From Streptomyces flavofungini (lineage in GTDB: Bacteria; Actinomycetota; Actinomycetes; Streptomycetales; Streptomycetaceae): a stretch of DNA of 64,000 nt. Numbering within the stretch: the first letter of the stretch is position 1; every line of letters begins with the position of its first letter. The DNA is taken from contig NZ_BMVR01000006.1 in NCBI RefSeq assembly GCF_014650815.1, forward strand, positions 48,180 through 112,179. Reading direction: 5' to 3'. The notes below the pieces were generated by a model, which was not told the origin of the DNA, ran no database searches, and was given only the letters and a program-made list of their open reading frames with translations. Shown here in pieces: positions 46,259 to 54,742 of this stretch. A program made the translations under genes and the position numbers.

Positions 46259-47704
46259 ATGAACAAGACGATCAGGCACACCTCGGTCTTCACGCTGCTC
46301 CTGGTACTCGCCCTCCTCGTGCGGGCCACCTGGGTGCAGTTCCACGACTCGAAGGCGCTCGCGGACGAGAAGCTGAACCGGCGCAACGCGATCGAGCAGT
46401 ACGCGAACCCGCTGGGCGACATCATCGTGGCCGGGAACGCCGTCACCGGCTCGCAGCGCACGAAGGGCGGTGACCTGGCGTACAAACGCACCTACAAGGA
46501 CGGTCCGCTGTACTCCGCCGTCACCGGCTACAGCTCGCAGGTGTACGGCGCCACGCAGCTGGAGGGCATCTACAAGGACCTCCTCGACGGCACCGACAAC
46601 CGCCTCAAGAACCCCCTCGACACGCTCACCGACAAGCGTGCCGACCCCGGTGACGTCCTCACGACCATCGACCCGGCCGTGCAGAAGGCCGCGTACCGGG
46701 CCCTCGGCGACAAGAAGGGCGCGGCCGTCGCCGTCGACCCCAGGACCGGGAAGATCCTCGGCATGGTCTCCACGCCGTCGTACGACCCGTCGAAGATCAG
46801 CGGCTCCACCGACGGCGACGCGTGGAAGGCGCTCACCACCGACGAGGACAAGCCGATGGTGAACCGCGCGCTGCGCCAGCCGCTGCCGCCCGGCTCGACC
46901 TTCAAGCTGGTCGTCGCGGCGGCCGCGCTGGAGAGCGGGCTCTACGGGTCGGTCGACGCGAAGACCACCAGCCCCAACCCGTACACGCTGCCCGGGACGC
47001 GGACCGTCCTCAAGAACGAGAGCTCCTCCGCGCCCTGCGAGGACGCGACCATCCGTACCGCGCTGCGGTACTCCTGCAACAACGTCTTCGCCAAGATGGC
47101 CGTCGACCTCGGGCAGGACAAGGTCAGGGCCCAGGCCGAGAAGTTCGGCTTCAACGCCGACAAGCTGGATGTGCCCGTGCGGGCGGCGAAGAGCGCGTAC
47201 CCCTCCGGGATGGACAAGGCGCAGACCGCGCTCACCGGGATCGGACAGTTCGACGTCACCGCCACGCCGCTGCAGATGGCGCTCGTGTCCGCCGCGATCT
47301 CCAACGGCGGGGAGCTGGCGTCTGCGCACATGGTGTCGAAGGTGACCGACGCGGACGGCAATGTGCTGCGGGACTACGGGGACGGGGGCTCTTCGCGGGT
47401 GATGAGTCCAGGCACCGCCGAGGGGTTGCAGTCCGCCATGCGGACGGTCGTCGAGGAGGGGACCGGGACCAACGCGAAGATCGACGGGGCTGTGGTCGGG
47501 GGGAAGACCGGGACGGCTCAGCACGGTGAGAACAACTCCAAGACGCCGTACGCCTGGTTCACGTCCTACGCCAAGGGCGGTGGCGGCAAGGAGGTCGCTG
47601 TCGCTGTGATCGTCGAGTCGTCCGACGCCGCGCGGTCGGAAGTCAGCGGCAACGGCCTTGCGGCGCCGATCGCCGCCGCGATGATGAAGGCGGCCCTGCG
47701 CTAG
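46259..47704 (+). CDS. Class B penicillin-binding protein (PbpA-like)
   Basis: 481 residues. One N-terminal transmembrane anchor (about 8-26) precedes a dimerisation region and the transpeptidase domain. The active-site motifs are intact: STFK at 213-216, SCN at 272-274 and KTG at 416-418. It cross-links peptidoglycan outside the membrane. The short N-terminal module is like actinobacterial PbpA. Two-component genes lie 93 nt upstream and may regulate it. A terminator follows. A duplicate of the division-cluster pbpA is likely, but that is from general knowledge. Confidence 0.93.
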   Translation: MNKTIRHTSVFTLLLVLALLVRATWVQFHDSKALADEKLNRRNAIEQYANPLGDIIVAGNAVTGSQRTKGGDLAYKRTYKDGPLYSAVTGYSSQVYGATQLEGIYKDLLDGTDNRLKNPLDTLTDKRADPGDVLTTIDPAVQKAAYRALGDKKGAAVAVDPRTGKILGMVSTPSYDPSKISGSTDGDAWKALTTDEDKPMVNRALRQPLPPGSTFKLVVAAAALESGLYGSVDAKTTSPNPYTLPGTRTVLKNESSSAPCEDATIRTALRYSCNNVFAKMAVDLGQDKVRAQAEKFGFNADKLDVPVRAAKSAYPSGMDKAQTALTGIGQFDVTATPLQMALVSAAISNGGELASAHMVSKVTDADGNVLRDYGDGGSSRVMSPGTAEGLQSAMRTVVEEGTGTNAKIDGAVVGGKTGTAQHGENNSKTPYAWFTSYAKGGGGKEVAVAVIVESSDAARSEVSGNGLAAPIAAAMMKAALR

Positions 47705-47709
47705 CCGTC

Positions 47710-47748
47710 CGGGGCTGTGCCCGGCGCTTCGTGCCGGGCACAGCCCCG
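47710..47748. terminator. Hairpin terminator after the PBP gene
   Basis: A 16-bp stem (47710-47725 with 47733-47748), GGGGCTGTGCCCGGC against its complement, around a 7-nt loop. It lies between convergent genes; no T-tract follows. Confidence 0.8.
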
Positions 47749-47761
47749 GGCGACGGTTCGC

Positions 47762-48520
47762 TCACGGACGGCGGCTTCGCCACCGGCGCCACGCCAGGAA
47801 CCCCGCCACCGGCACCGCCGCTCCGGCCAGGAGGCCCGCGACGTAGCCCAGACCGGAGGTCGCGTCTCCGTCCCGGAGGGCCACGGTGACGCCGGACGCG
47901 GCGAGGGCGGCCGCCAGCAGACCCAGCAGCGCGTAGAAGCGGCGGCTGAAGAAGTTCCAGCGGGAGGGCACCGACGGCACCGTCGACAGTTCCGCCGCCG
48001 GGCCGAGGCTCGCCGCCCGGGGGCGTTTGAACCAGGCGTAGACCACCCAGTCGCCGCAGGCCTCCCAGCCCTCGGGGGCCAGCCGCTCGTCCAGGCCTTC
48101 GCGCCCCCGTGAGACCAGCTCGCGGCGGTACTCCCACCGCTGGGGGCGGTCGAGGTCGCGGTGGCAGACGAAGCGGCCGAGGGCGTCGACACGGCGCATC
48201 TCCCAGCCCTCGTCGCCGAAGCGGCCGAGGAGTTCCTCGTCGACGAAGGTGTCGGCGGTCCATCGCCACACCTCGACCCGGGAGTCCCCGTCGGGACCGG
48301 GCGGGTCCGCACGCCCGGCCCCCTCCGGCGCCAGCTCCCGCGCGAACTCCTCGACCGGCCCGAACTCCTCCTCCGCCACGCCCCCGCACTCCGCGAGGTG
48401 CGCCGCGAGGTCCGCGACGGTCACCCGGACGTGCTCGGCGGGCAGCCCCAGCTCCCGCAGCCGCGCGCCGAGGTCGTCCAGGTACCCCGCAGCCGTGTCG
48501 GCCGTCTCCACCGAGTTCAT
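47762..48520 (-). CDS. HAAS/DUF1700-like membrane protein
   Basis: 252 residues. The N-terminal helical part (AAGYLDDLGARLRELGLPAE, HLAECGGVAEEEFGPVEEFARELAP) resembles the HAAS domain that usually accompanies PadR regulators. A middle soluble region carries many Trp and Arg residues (GWEMRRVDALGRFVCHRDL, WEYRRELVSRG). Two transmembrane helices lie near 195-215 and 225-243. The start ATG overlaps the PadR stop (ATGA), so they are translationally coupled. Function in signalling is inferred. Confidence 0.75.
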   Translation of the reverse strand: MNSVETADTAAGYLDDLGARLRELGLPAEHVRVTVADLAAHLAECGGVAEEEFGPVEEFARELAPEGAGRADPPGPDGDSRVEVWRWTADTFVDEELLGRFGDEGWEMRRVDALGRFVCHRDLDRPQRWEYRRELVSRGREGLDERLAPEGWEACGDWVVYAWFKRPRAASLGPAAELSTVPSVPSRWNFFSRRFYALLGLLAAALAASGVTVALRDGDATSGLGYVAGLLAGAAVPVAGFLAWRRWRSRRP

Positions 48521-48855
48521 CGCACCCCCGCCTTCGCCAGCACCGCACGGACCGAGCCGTCGAACGCCAGCCACAACTCGCCCTGTTCGGCCAGGACTTC
48601 GCGTCCGGCGGCGGTGAGCGAGTAGTAGCGCCTGCCGGGCCCCTTCGCCGTGGCCCGGAACTCCGCCACGACCAGGCCCGCCTCCTCCAGGCGGTTCAGA
48701 ACGGGGTACAGGGTGCCGCCCTTGATCTGGCCGAAGCCCGCCGCGCCGAGTTGCTTGGCGATGTCGTAGCCGTAGCTCTCGCCGTCGGTGAGGGAGGCGA
48801 GGACCAGCAGGTCGAGTACGCCCTTGAACCAGCTCGCGCGCCGGTCCGCGGTCAT
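48517..48855 (-). CDS. PadR-family transcriptional regulator
   Basis: 112 residues with the PadR winged helix: GVLDLLVLASLTDGESYGYD, IKGGTLYPVLNRLEEAGLV and GRRYYSLTAAGREVL. It starts and ends in ATGA overlaps with its neighbours, so all three genes form one operon, probably autoregulated. Confidence 0.95.
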   Translation of the reverse strand: MTADRRASWFKGVLDLLVLASLTDGESYGYDIAKQLGAAGFGQIKGGTLYPVLNRLEEAGLVVAEFRATAKGPGRRYYSLTAAGREVLAEQGELWLAFDGSVRAVLAKAGVR

Positions 48856-49652
48856 GCCGTGCCGCCCTGGGCCCGCGGGAGTTCGGGAGCGGGGATCAGC
48901 AGGTCGCGCACGCTGATCATCGCGTGTACGGCGATGGGCAGGAGGAGGCTGCCGGTGGCCAGGTACAGGCCGGTGAGCAGGGTGCCGAAGAGGGCGAGGA
49001 CGAGGACGCCGGTGCCGCCCTGGTACCAGCCCGCGAGGGCGTACACGGCGAGCGAGAGGGCCGCCGCCAGGTAGAGGTCGAGGCCGAGGGCGCCGACGCC
49101 GAAGGCGATGAGCAGGCCGCGGTAGAGCAGTTCCGCGCAGATGCCGTCGGTCACCGCGGCGGCCATCGCGAGCCGCCGCTCGGTGCCGGTGCGCGGCAGC
49201 ATCGCCTCGATGGCGGCGCGGCCCGGGATGTGTCTGCCCTCCTTGGCCAGCTCCCGGAAGGACCGCCCGGACGCGACGGCGATCACGGCGAAGAGCAGGA
49301 CCACCGGAAAGAAGAACAGGGGGTCTCCCGGCAGCGCGACGCCCAGGTCCGCCGCCGTGACGCCCGGCGAGAGCAGCAGGGCCGTCACGGTCAGCGCGGC
49401 GAAGGCCCACCAGAGCGTGACGGTGAGGGTGAAGTAGCGGACGAGCGCGCGGGGTTCGGAGGCGCGGCGGCGCGCGAGGGAGGCGTACATCCGGCGGCCG
49501 AGCCACGGCTCGACCAGCAGGAGATAGGCGCCGAGCGCGGCCGCCACGACCGTGGCGGCGGCGGAGAACTCCGGTGCGAAGTCCGCCGGGAGACCCGACG
49601 AGAAGCCGGCCGCGAGGTGCGGTGCGAAGTCCGTCGCGAGGTGTGGTGACAT
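48852..49652 (-). CDS. CPBP-family membrane protein, altered EExxxR motif
   Basis: 266 residues with about seven hydrophobic segments. The CPBP/Abi (Rce1-like) domain covers about 115-250. The first motif, normally EExxxR, reads AELLYR (173-178), so the first Glu is Ala. The distal HAMIS motif keeps its His (near 246). The N-terminal 30 residues have a degenerate repeat (PHLATDFA, PHLAAGFS). It may be a non-catalytic member. First gene of the operon with PadR and the HAAS-like gene. Confidence 0.8.
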   Translation of the reverse strand: MSPHLATDFAPHLAAGFSSGLPADFAPEFSAAATVVAAALGAYLLLVEPWLGRRMYASLARRRASEPRALVRYFTLTVTLWWAFAALTVTALLLSPGVTAADLGVALPGDPLFFFPVVLLFAVIAVASGRSFRELAKEGRHIPGRAAIEAMLPRTGTERRLAMAAAVTDGICAELLYRGLLIAFGVGALGLDLYLAAALSLAVYALAGWYQGGTGVLVLALFGTLLTGLYLATGSLLLPIAVHAMISVRDLLIPAPELPRAQGGTA

Positions 49653-49724
49653 GGCCGTGCGCCCCCTGGTCTTGTGAACTACCTAGACCGTAGAGCGACC
49701 TAGTTAGGAATGCAACCTAGGCAG

Positions 49725-51578
49725 CTATCCCGGGTAGGGGTCGGGGACGGCTCCCGGCCGGGCCAGGAAGTCGAAGTCGCAGCCGGTGTCGGCCTGGGTG
49801 ACGTGGGCGGCGTACAGGGCGCCGTAGCCGCGTTCGTAGCGGGCCGGAGGTGGGGTCCAGTCGGCGCGGCGGCGTGCCAACTCCTCGTCGGGGACGTTGA
49901 GTCGGAGGGTACGGGCGGGCACGTCGAGGGTGATGGTGTCGCCGCTGCGGACCAGGGCGAGCGGGCCGCCGAGGTGGGACTCGGGGGCGATGTGCAGCAC
50001 GCAGGTGCCGTACGAGGTGCCGCTCATCCGGGCGTCGGAGATCCGCACCATGTCGCGCACGCCCTGCTTCAGGAGGTGCGCGGGGATCGGCAGCATGCCG
50101 TACTCGGGCATGCCGGGACCGCCCAGGGGGCCGCTGCCGCGCAGCACCAGGACGTGGTCGGCGGTGATGCCGAGGGCCGGGTCGTCGATGGTGCGCCGCA
50201 GCGTGCGGTAGTCGTCGAAGACCACGGCCGGGCCGGTGTGCCGGAGCAGGCGGGGCTCGGCGGCGATGTGCTTGATGACGGCGCCGTCGGGGCAGAGGTT
50301 GCCGCGCAGGACGGCGACGCCGCCCTCGTCGGCCACGGGGTTGTCGCGGGTGCGGATGACGTCGTCGTGGTGGACGCGGGCGGGTTTGAGCTGGTCGCGC
50401 AGGGTGTCGTGGGCCACGGTGGGGCGGTCCAGGTGCAGCAGGTCGGGGATGCGGGTGAGGAACCCGGGCAGTCCGCCCGCGAAGTGGAAGTCCTCCATGA
50501 GGTACGTCGAGCCGCCCGGCCGCACGTTGGCGAGCACCGGCACCCGCCGCGCCGTGCGGTCGAAGTCGTCCAGGGTGAGGCGGACCCCGGCGCGGGCGGC
50601 CATGGCGATGAGGTGGATGACGGCGTTCGTGGAGCCGCCGAGGCCGAGGACCGTCGTCACCGCGTCCTGGAAGGCGTCGGGGGTGAGCAGGTGCGACAAC
50701 ACCCGTCCCCGGCGGACGAGTTCGACGACGCGCAGGCCCGACGCGGCGGCCATGCGGTCGTGCGCGGAGTCGACGGCCGGTATCGACGAGGCGCCGGGCA
50801 GGGTCACGCCGAGGGCTTCGGCGGCCGCGGTGAGCGTGGCCGCGGTGCCCATCGTCATGCAGTGGCCCGGGGAGCGCGCGAGGCCGCTCTCCAGCTCGGC
50901 CAGCTCGCAGTCGCCGATCAGTCCGGCCCGCCGCTCGTCCCAGTACTTCCACATGTCCGTGCCGGAGCCGAGGGCCTCGCCCCGCCAGCGGCCCGGCAGC
51001 ATCGGCCCGGCGGGCACGAAGACGGTGGGCAGGTCGACGGACGCGGCGCCCATCAGGAGCGCGGGCGTCGACTTGTCGCAGCCGCCGAGCAGCACCGCGC
51101 CGTCCACGGGGTAGGAGCGAAGCAGTTCCTCGGTCTCCATGGAGAGGAGGTTGCGGTAGAGCATGGGCGTGGGCTTCTGGAACGTCTCGCTGAGCGTCGA
51201 GACCGGGAACTCCAGCGGGAAGCCGCCCGCCTGCCACACCCCGCGCTTCACCGCCTGGGCGCGCTCGCGCAGGTGGACGTGGCAGGGGTTGATGTCCGAC
51301 CAGGTGTTGAGGATCGCCACGACCGGCTTGCCCAGGTGCTCCTCGGGGAGGTAGCCGAGCTGCCGGGTGCGGGCGCGGTGCGAGAAGGACCGCAGCCCGG
51401 CGGAGACGCCGGACCCGTACCACTGGTGGCTGCGCAGGCCGGGCGGGGAAGGGCTGTGCGCGGGGTCCGGCCCGGGTGCGGCACCGAGCCCGCCCCCGGC
51501 CGCCGCCATGCCCCCGGCCTCCGCCATACCTTCGGCCGCCGCCATGCCCCCGGCCTCCGGACCGCCGCCGCCCGTCAC
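49725..51578 (-). CDS. IlvD/Edd-family dehydratase (sugar-acid dehydratase, probable pentonate type)
   Basis: 617 residues; IlvD/Edd sugar-acid dehydratases have about 575-590, the surplus being an N-terminal Gly/Ala/Met repeat (GGMAAAEGMAEAGGMAAA). Fe-S and Mg site features: LNTWSDINPCHVHL, LGGCDKSTPALLMGA, GHCMTMGTA and GLGGSTNAVIHLIAMA. The linked DapA-family gene is upstream with a GTGA overlap. This pair matches the arabinonate/xylonate dehydratase route (L-arabinonate to 2-keto-3-deoxy acid). The exact acid is inferred. Start GTG at 51578. Confidence 0.88.
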   Translation of the reverse strand: MTGGGGPEAGGMAAAEGMAEAGGMAAAGGGLGAAPGPDPAHSPSPPGLRSHQWYGSGVSAGLRSFSHRARTRQLGYLPEEHLGKPVVAILNTWSDINPCHVHLRERAQAVKRGVWQAGGFPLEFPVSTLSETFQKPTPMLYRNLLSMETEELLRSYPVDGAVLLGGCDKSTPALLMGAASVDLPTVFVPAGPMLPGRWRGEALGSGTDMWKYWDERRAGLIGDCELAELESGLARSPGHCMTMGTAATLTAAAEALGVTLPGASSIPAVDSAHDRMAAASGLRVVELVRRGRVLSHLLTPDAFQDAVTTVLGLGGSTNAVIHLIAMAARAGVRLTLDDFDRTARRVPVLANVRPGGSTYLMEDFHFAGGLPGFLTRIPDLLHLDRPTVAHDTLRDQLKPARVHHDDVIRTRDNPVADEGGVAVLRGNLCPDGAVIKHIAAEPRLLRHTGPAVVFDDYRTLRRTIDDPALGITADHVLVLRGSGPLGGPGMPEYGMLPIPAHLLKQGVRDMVRISDARMSGTSYGTCVLHIAPESHLGGPLALVRSGDTITLDVPARTLRLNVPDEELARRRADWTPPPARYERGYGALYAAHVTQADTGCDFDFLARPGAVPDPYPG

Positions 51579-52585
51579 CGCCCCCACCCCGCCACGATCC
51601 CCGCGACCTCCGCGCGCACCGGCTCCGGCAGCACGCTGCTCGGCGGGCGTACGTCGCGTCGGCACAGGCCGAGTACCGCGAGCGCCTCCTTCACCACCGA
51701 CACGTTGTCCGCCGAGCCGTCGGCGGCCCGCAGCTCCTCGAAGCGGCGGACCCGCTCCCAGACCGCCATCGCCGTGCCGTGGTCCCCCTCCCGCAGCGCC
51801 CCGAGCATCGCGAGCGAGAGCAGCGGCGCGACATTGACCAGGCCCGAGGTGAAGCCGGTCGCCCCGGCCGAGAAGTACGCGGGCGCGTACGGCTCCGCGA
51901 GGCCCGCCACCCACACGAACCGCTCGGCCCCCGCGTCCCGCGCGAACGCGGCGAACCGGGCGGCGTCCGGCACCGCGTACTTCACGCCGGTCACGTTCGG
52001 GCAGGCGTCGGCCAGCTCGGCGAGCCGGGCCCCCGGCAGCCGCACGTCCCGGACGTACGGCACGACGCCGAGGTCGGGCACGGCCTCCGCGATGGCCCGG
52101 TGGTAGGCGACCCAGCCCGCGCCGGACACGTACGGGTGCGCGGGCTGGTGCACCATCACCAGTCGGGCGCCCGCGTCGGCGGCGTGCCGGGCGTCGGCCG
52201 TCGCGGTCGCCAGGTCGTGGCCGACGCCGACGACGACGGCGGCCCGCTCCCCCGCCTCGGCCACGGTCAGCTCGGTGACGGCGCGCCGCTCCTCGGGGCT
52301 CAGGGCGTAGAACTCGCCGGTGTTGCCGTTCGGCGTGAGCGTGCGCACGCCCATGTCGAGCAGGCGGCGCAGCAGGGCGCGGTGCGCCGCGCGGTCGAGG
52401 GAGCCGTCCTCGGCGAAGGGGGTCACGGGGATGGCCACGACGTCGGCGAGGGCGGTGCGGCAGTGGTCCAAGGGGTCCGCGGGGACCCCGGAGCCGCAGG
52501 GGGGCGCCGCCGCACCTGAAGCCTTCGCGCCCGAAGCCGCCCCCGCTCCTGACGTCGTCGAGGTTCCTGAGGTCGCTGAAGTCAT
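51575..52585 (-). CDS. DapA-family lyase/dehydratase (probable 2-keto-3-deoxy sugar-acid enzyme)
   Basis: 336 residues. The first 35 are Thr/Ser/Ala/Gly low complexity. The TIM barrel has the phosphate/carboxylate loop GNTGE (87-91), Tyr177 in VPYVRD and the Schiff-base lysine K202 in TGVKYAVPD. With the overlapping IlvD/Edd dehydratase it probably dehydrates or cleaves a 2-keto-3-deoxy acid, giving 2-oxoglutarate semialdehyde. GAGAGG lies upstream of ATG 52585. The promoter and palindrome upstream resemble those of udh and kdgD. Confidence 0.87.
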   Translation of the reverse strand: MTSATSGTSTTSGAGAASGAKASGAAAPPCGSGVPADPLDHCRTALADVVAIPVTPFAEDGSLDRAAHRALLRRLLDMGVRTLTPNGNTGEFYALSPEERRAVTELTVAEAGERAAVVVGVGHDLATATADARHAADAGARLVMVHQPAHPYVSGAGWVAYHRAIAEAVPDLGVVPYVRDVRLPGARLAELADACPNVTGVKYAVPDAARFAAFARDAGAERFVWVAGLAEPYAPAYFSAGATGFTSGLVNVAPLLSLAMLGALREGDHGTAMAVWERVRRFEELRAADGSADNVSVVKEALAVLGLCRRDVRPPSSVLPEPVRAEVAGIVAGWGR

Positions 52586-52612
52586 GGGTGCGCGCCTCTC
52601 GCGTATCGCGTC

Positions 52613-52622
52613 TCATATATGA
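52613..52622. promoter_or_regulatory. TCATATATGA palindromic operator candidate
   Basis: A perfect 10-bp palindrome, downstream of the -10 of the DapA-family gene promoter. A near-identical TCATACATGA lies at 58458-58467 in front of udh. Confidence 0.6.
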
Positions 52623-52643
52623 CGCATGAAGTACGACGCGATG

Positions 52644-52673
52644 AAGCTAGGCGCGCCGCGCGGGCCGCGTCAA
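52644..52673 (-). promoter_or_regulatory. Sigma-70-type promoter of the DapA/IlvD operon
   Basis: On the minus strand TTGACG (52673-52668) and TAGCTT (52649-52644) are 18 nt apart. The operator candidate begins 21 nt past the -10. Confidence 0.55.
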
Positions 52674-52756
52674 CGGCTGTGCGGCGACCAGTCGTTGGAC
52701 CTTCCAGTCACCCCCTGTCACCCCCGGGTGCCCCCTGCCGCTCCTGCCGCTCCCGG

Positions 52757-53359
52757 TCAGGACCGCCAGGACGGGTCGCGTCCGCTGAGGGCCACCACTT
52801 GGTCCAGGAGCGGCGCCCCGTCGGCGACCGGCAGCGGCGGGCCGAAGAGGGTGCCGCGCGCGTCGGGCGACTCCGCGGCGGTGGCGGACACCATGGCGTA
52901 GGAGACGGCGAGGCTCGCCTCGTCGGGGGCGTACTCCTGGCCGGTGGCGCGTGCCAGGTCCCAGCCGTGCAGGACGAGTTCGTTCATGGCGACCGTGCCC
53001 GCGATGTCGCCGGGCAGGTCGACGCCGCCCGCGCGGGTGTCGCCGGTCCAGGCCGCCGGGTCCCGCCACACCTCGGTGAGCAGGGCGAGCTGCCCCGGCA
53101 GGGCTTCGCGCCAGCCCTCGGCGAGGTCCGGCAGGGTGCTGCCGGGATTGGTGTCCGTGGTCGGCCCGAGCCGTTTGCGGCCGGCGTCGGCGAAGGCGAG
53201 GGTGAGGCCGACGAGGTGGCCGAGGAGGTGGCGCACCGCGTAGTCGGGGCAGGGCGTGGCGCCGTCGAGCTGGTCGTCCTTGACGGCTTCGGCGAGGCGC
53301 GCCACGAGCCGTGTCTGCGGGCCGAAGTCCGGCAGCAGGGCCTCGGTGTCGTCCGGCAT
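52757..53359 (-). CDS. TIGR03086-type (DinB/mycothiol-dependent-like) metal-binding protein
   Basis: 200 residues. The family pattern is the N-terminal TPCPDYAVRHLLGHLVGLT (near 35-53, His ligand) and a central AMNELVLHGWDLARATGQE (near 127-145, with the second His). These proteins fold like maleylpyruvate isomerase/DinB and may use mycothiol. ATG 53359 has AAGGAGAA upstream. Substrate unknown. Confidence 0.88.
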   Translation of the reverse strand: MPDDTEALLPDFGPQTRLVARLAEAVKDDQLDGATPCPDYAVRHLLGHLVGLTLAFADAGRKRLGPTTDTNPGSTLPDLAEGWREALPGQLALLTEVWRDPAAWTGDTRAGGVDLPGDIAGTVAMNELVLHGWDLARATGQEYAPDEASLAVSYAMVSATAAESPDARGTLFGPPLPVADGAPLLDQVVALSGRDPSWRS

Positions 53360-53533
53360 GGGGTTCTCCTTCGTAGGCGTACGAGGTACGGGGTGCGTGG
53401 TCCAGGGGCCCGCGCCCGGGGCCGGGTAGGGCCCTCTCCCTATGCGACTCCCGCGGCGGCCGGAACTCATCGCCGCCGCGTAGGGCATCCGCCCGATGCC
53501 TGGCGCGCGGCCTCAGAGCCAGCATCGGGACGC

Positions 53534-54742
53534 ATGACAACGACGATCGGACGTGTCCTGCGGGACCGCAACGCGGGGCTGTGTCTGGGGGCGGTCGTGG
53601 TCTCCGGGTTCGGGAGTTCCGCGCTGACGCTGGTGGCGGGCATCTGGGTGAAGGAGCTGACCGGCTCCGACGGCCTTGCGGCCCTGTGCACCCTCGCCCT
53701 GTGGGCCCCGCTGCTCCTCGGCCCGCTGCTCGGCACCCTCGCCGACCGCACCCGGCGGCGGCCCCTGCTCGTCGCCGTGAACGTGGGCCTCGGGGTGCTG
53801 CTGCTGTCCTTGCTGCGGGTGGACGGGGCGGCGGAGCTGTGGCTGCTCTTCGCCGTCCTCGTGGTGTACGGGGCCTGCGGCGTCGTCACCGACGCGGCGG
53901 AGGCCGCGCTGGTCGCGGGGGCCGTCGCCAAGGATCTGCTCGGGGACCTGAACGGGCTGCGGATGTCCGCGAACGAGGGCATGAAGCTGCTCGCGCCGCT
54001 GGCCGGGGCCGGTGTCTTCGCCGCCTGGGGCGGTCCGCGGGTCGCGCTGCTCGACGCCGTCACGTTCGTCCTGGCCGGTGGGATGTTCGCGCTGCTCCGG
54101 GTGTCGGAGGTCCGCCCGGCGCGGGACCCCGAGGGCTGGCGGGCGGGCGCCGCGCGGGGCGCCCGGCTGCTGTGGGGCACCGCGCGGCTGCGGCCGCTGG
54201 TCGTCGCGGGCGGCCTGACCATGCTGTCGGCGGGCGTCAGCGGCGCGCTGGTCTACGCGATCGTCGACGCGCTGGGCCGCTCCCCCGCGTACACGAGCAC
54301 GCTGTACGTCGCGCAGGGCGCCGGTTCCGTCGCCGCCGGGATCGCCTCGGGCGCCCTGCTGCGGCGCGTGGGCGAGCGGCGGTTCGCGGGCGGCGGGATC
54401 GCGTTGACCGCCCTTTCGGCGGTGCTGCTCGCGCAGCCGTGGGACGCGCTGGTGCTCGCGGGCGGCCTCGTGAACGGCGTGGGCCTGCCGTGCGTGCTCG
54501 TGGCCGCGCTCACGGCCGTGCAGCGCGAGGCGCCGCCGGAGCTGCTGGGGCGGGTGGCCGCCACCGCGAGCACGCTGATGTTCGCGCCCACGGCGGCGGG
54601 CATCGCGCTGGGCGCGGCGCTCGTCGAACTCGTCGACCACCGGCTGCCGTTGTACGCCGTCGCGGGGGCGCGGCTGCTGATCGCCGCGCCCCTGCTCCGG
54701 TCCGTGGCCGGAGGTGCTACTGCACGTCGGCCCAGCGCTTGA
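53534..54742 (+). CDS. MFS transporter
   Basis: 402 residues, about twelve transmembrane helices. The loop after helix 2 has the MFS motif GTLADRTRRRPLLVAVN near 67-83. Resembles drug/metabolite exporters of the enterobactin-exporter-like (EntS) group. Starts at ATG 53534 behind a weak GGGA; a much longer in-frame reading upstream is antisense to the DinB-like gene and was rejected. The 3' end overlaps the convergent S28 peptidase gene by 26 nt. Confidence 0.87.
   Translation: MTTTIGRVLRDRNAGLCLGAVVVSGFGSSALTLVAGIWVKELTGSDGLAALCTLALWAPLLLGPLLGTLADRTRRRPLLVAVNVGLGVLLLSLLRVDGAAELWLLFAVLVVYGACGVVTDAAEAALVAGAVAKDLLGDLNGLRMSANEGMKLLAPLAGAGVFAAWGGPRVALLDAVTFVLAGGMFALLRVSEVRPARDPEGWRAGAARGARLLWGTARLRPLVVAGGLTMLSAGVSGALVYAIVDALGRSPAYTSTLYVAQGAGSVAAGIASGALLRRVGERRFAGGGIALTALSAVLLAQPWDALVLAGGLVNGVGLPCVLVAALTAVQREAPPELLGRVAATASTLMFAPTAAGIALGAALVELVDHRLPLYAVAGARLLIAAPLLRSVAGGATARRPSA

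Noticed and set aside
52619..53533. N-terminal extension of the MFS transporter
   Set aside because: Antisense to the DinB-like gene, with no membrane or family character; the MFS start at 53534 fits.
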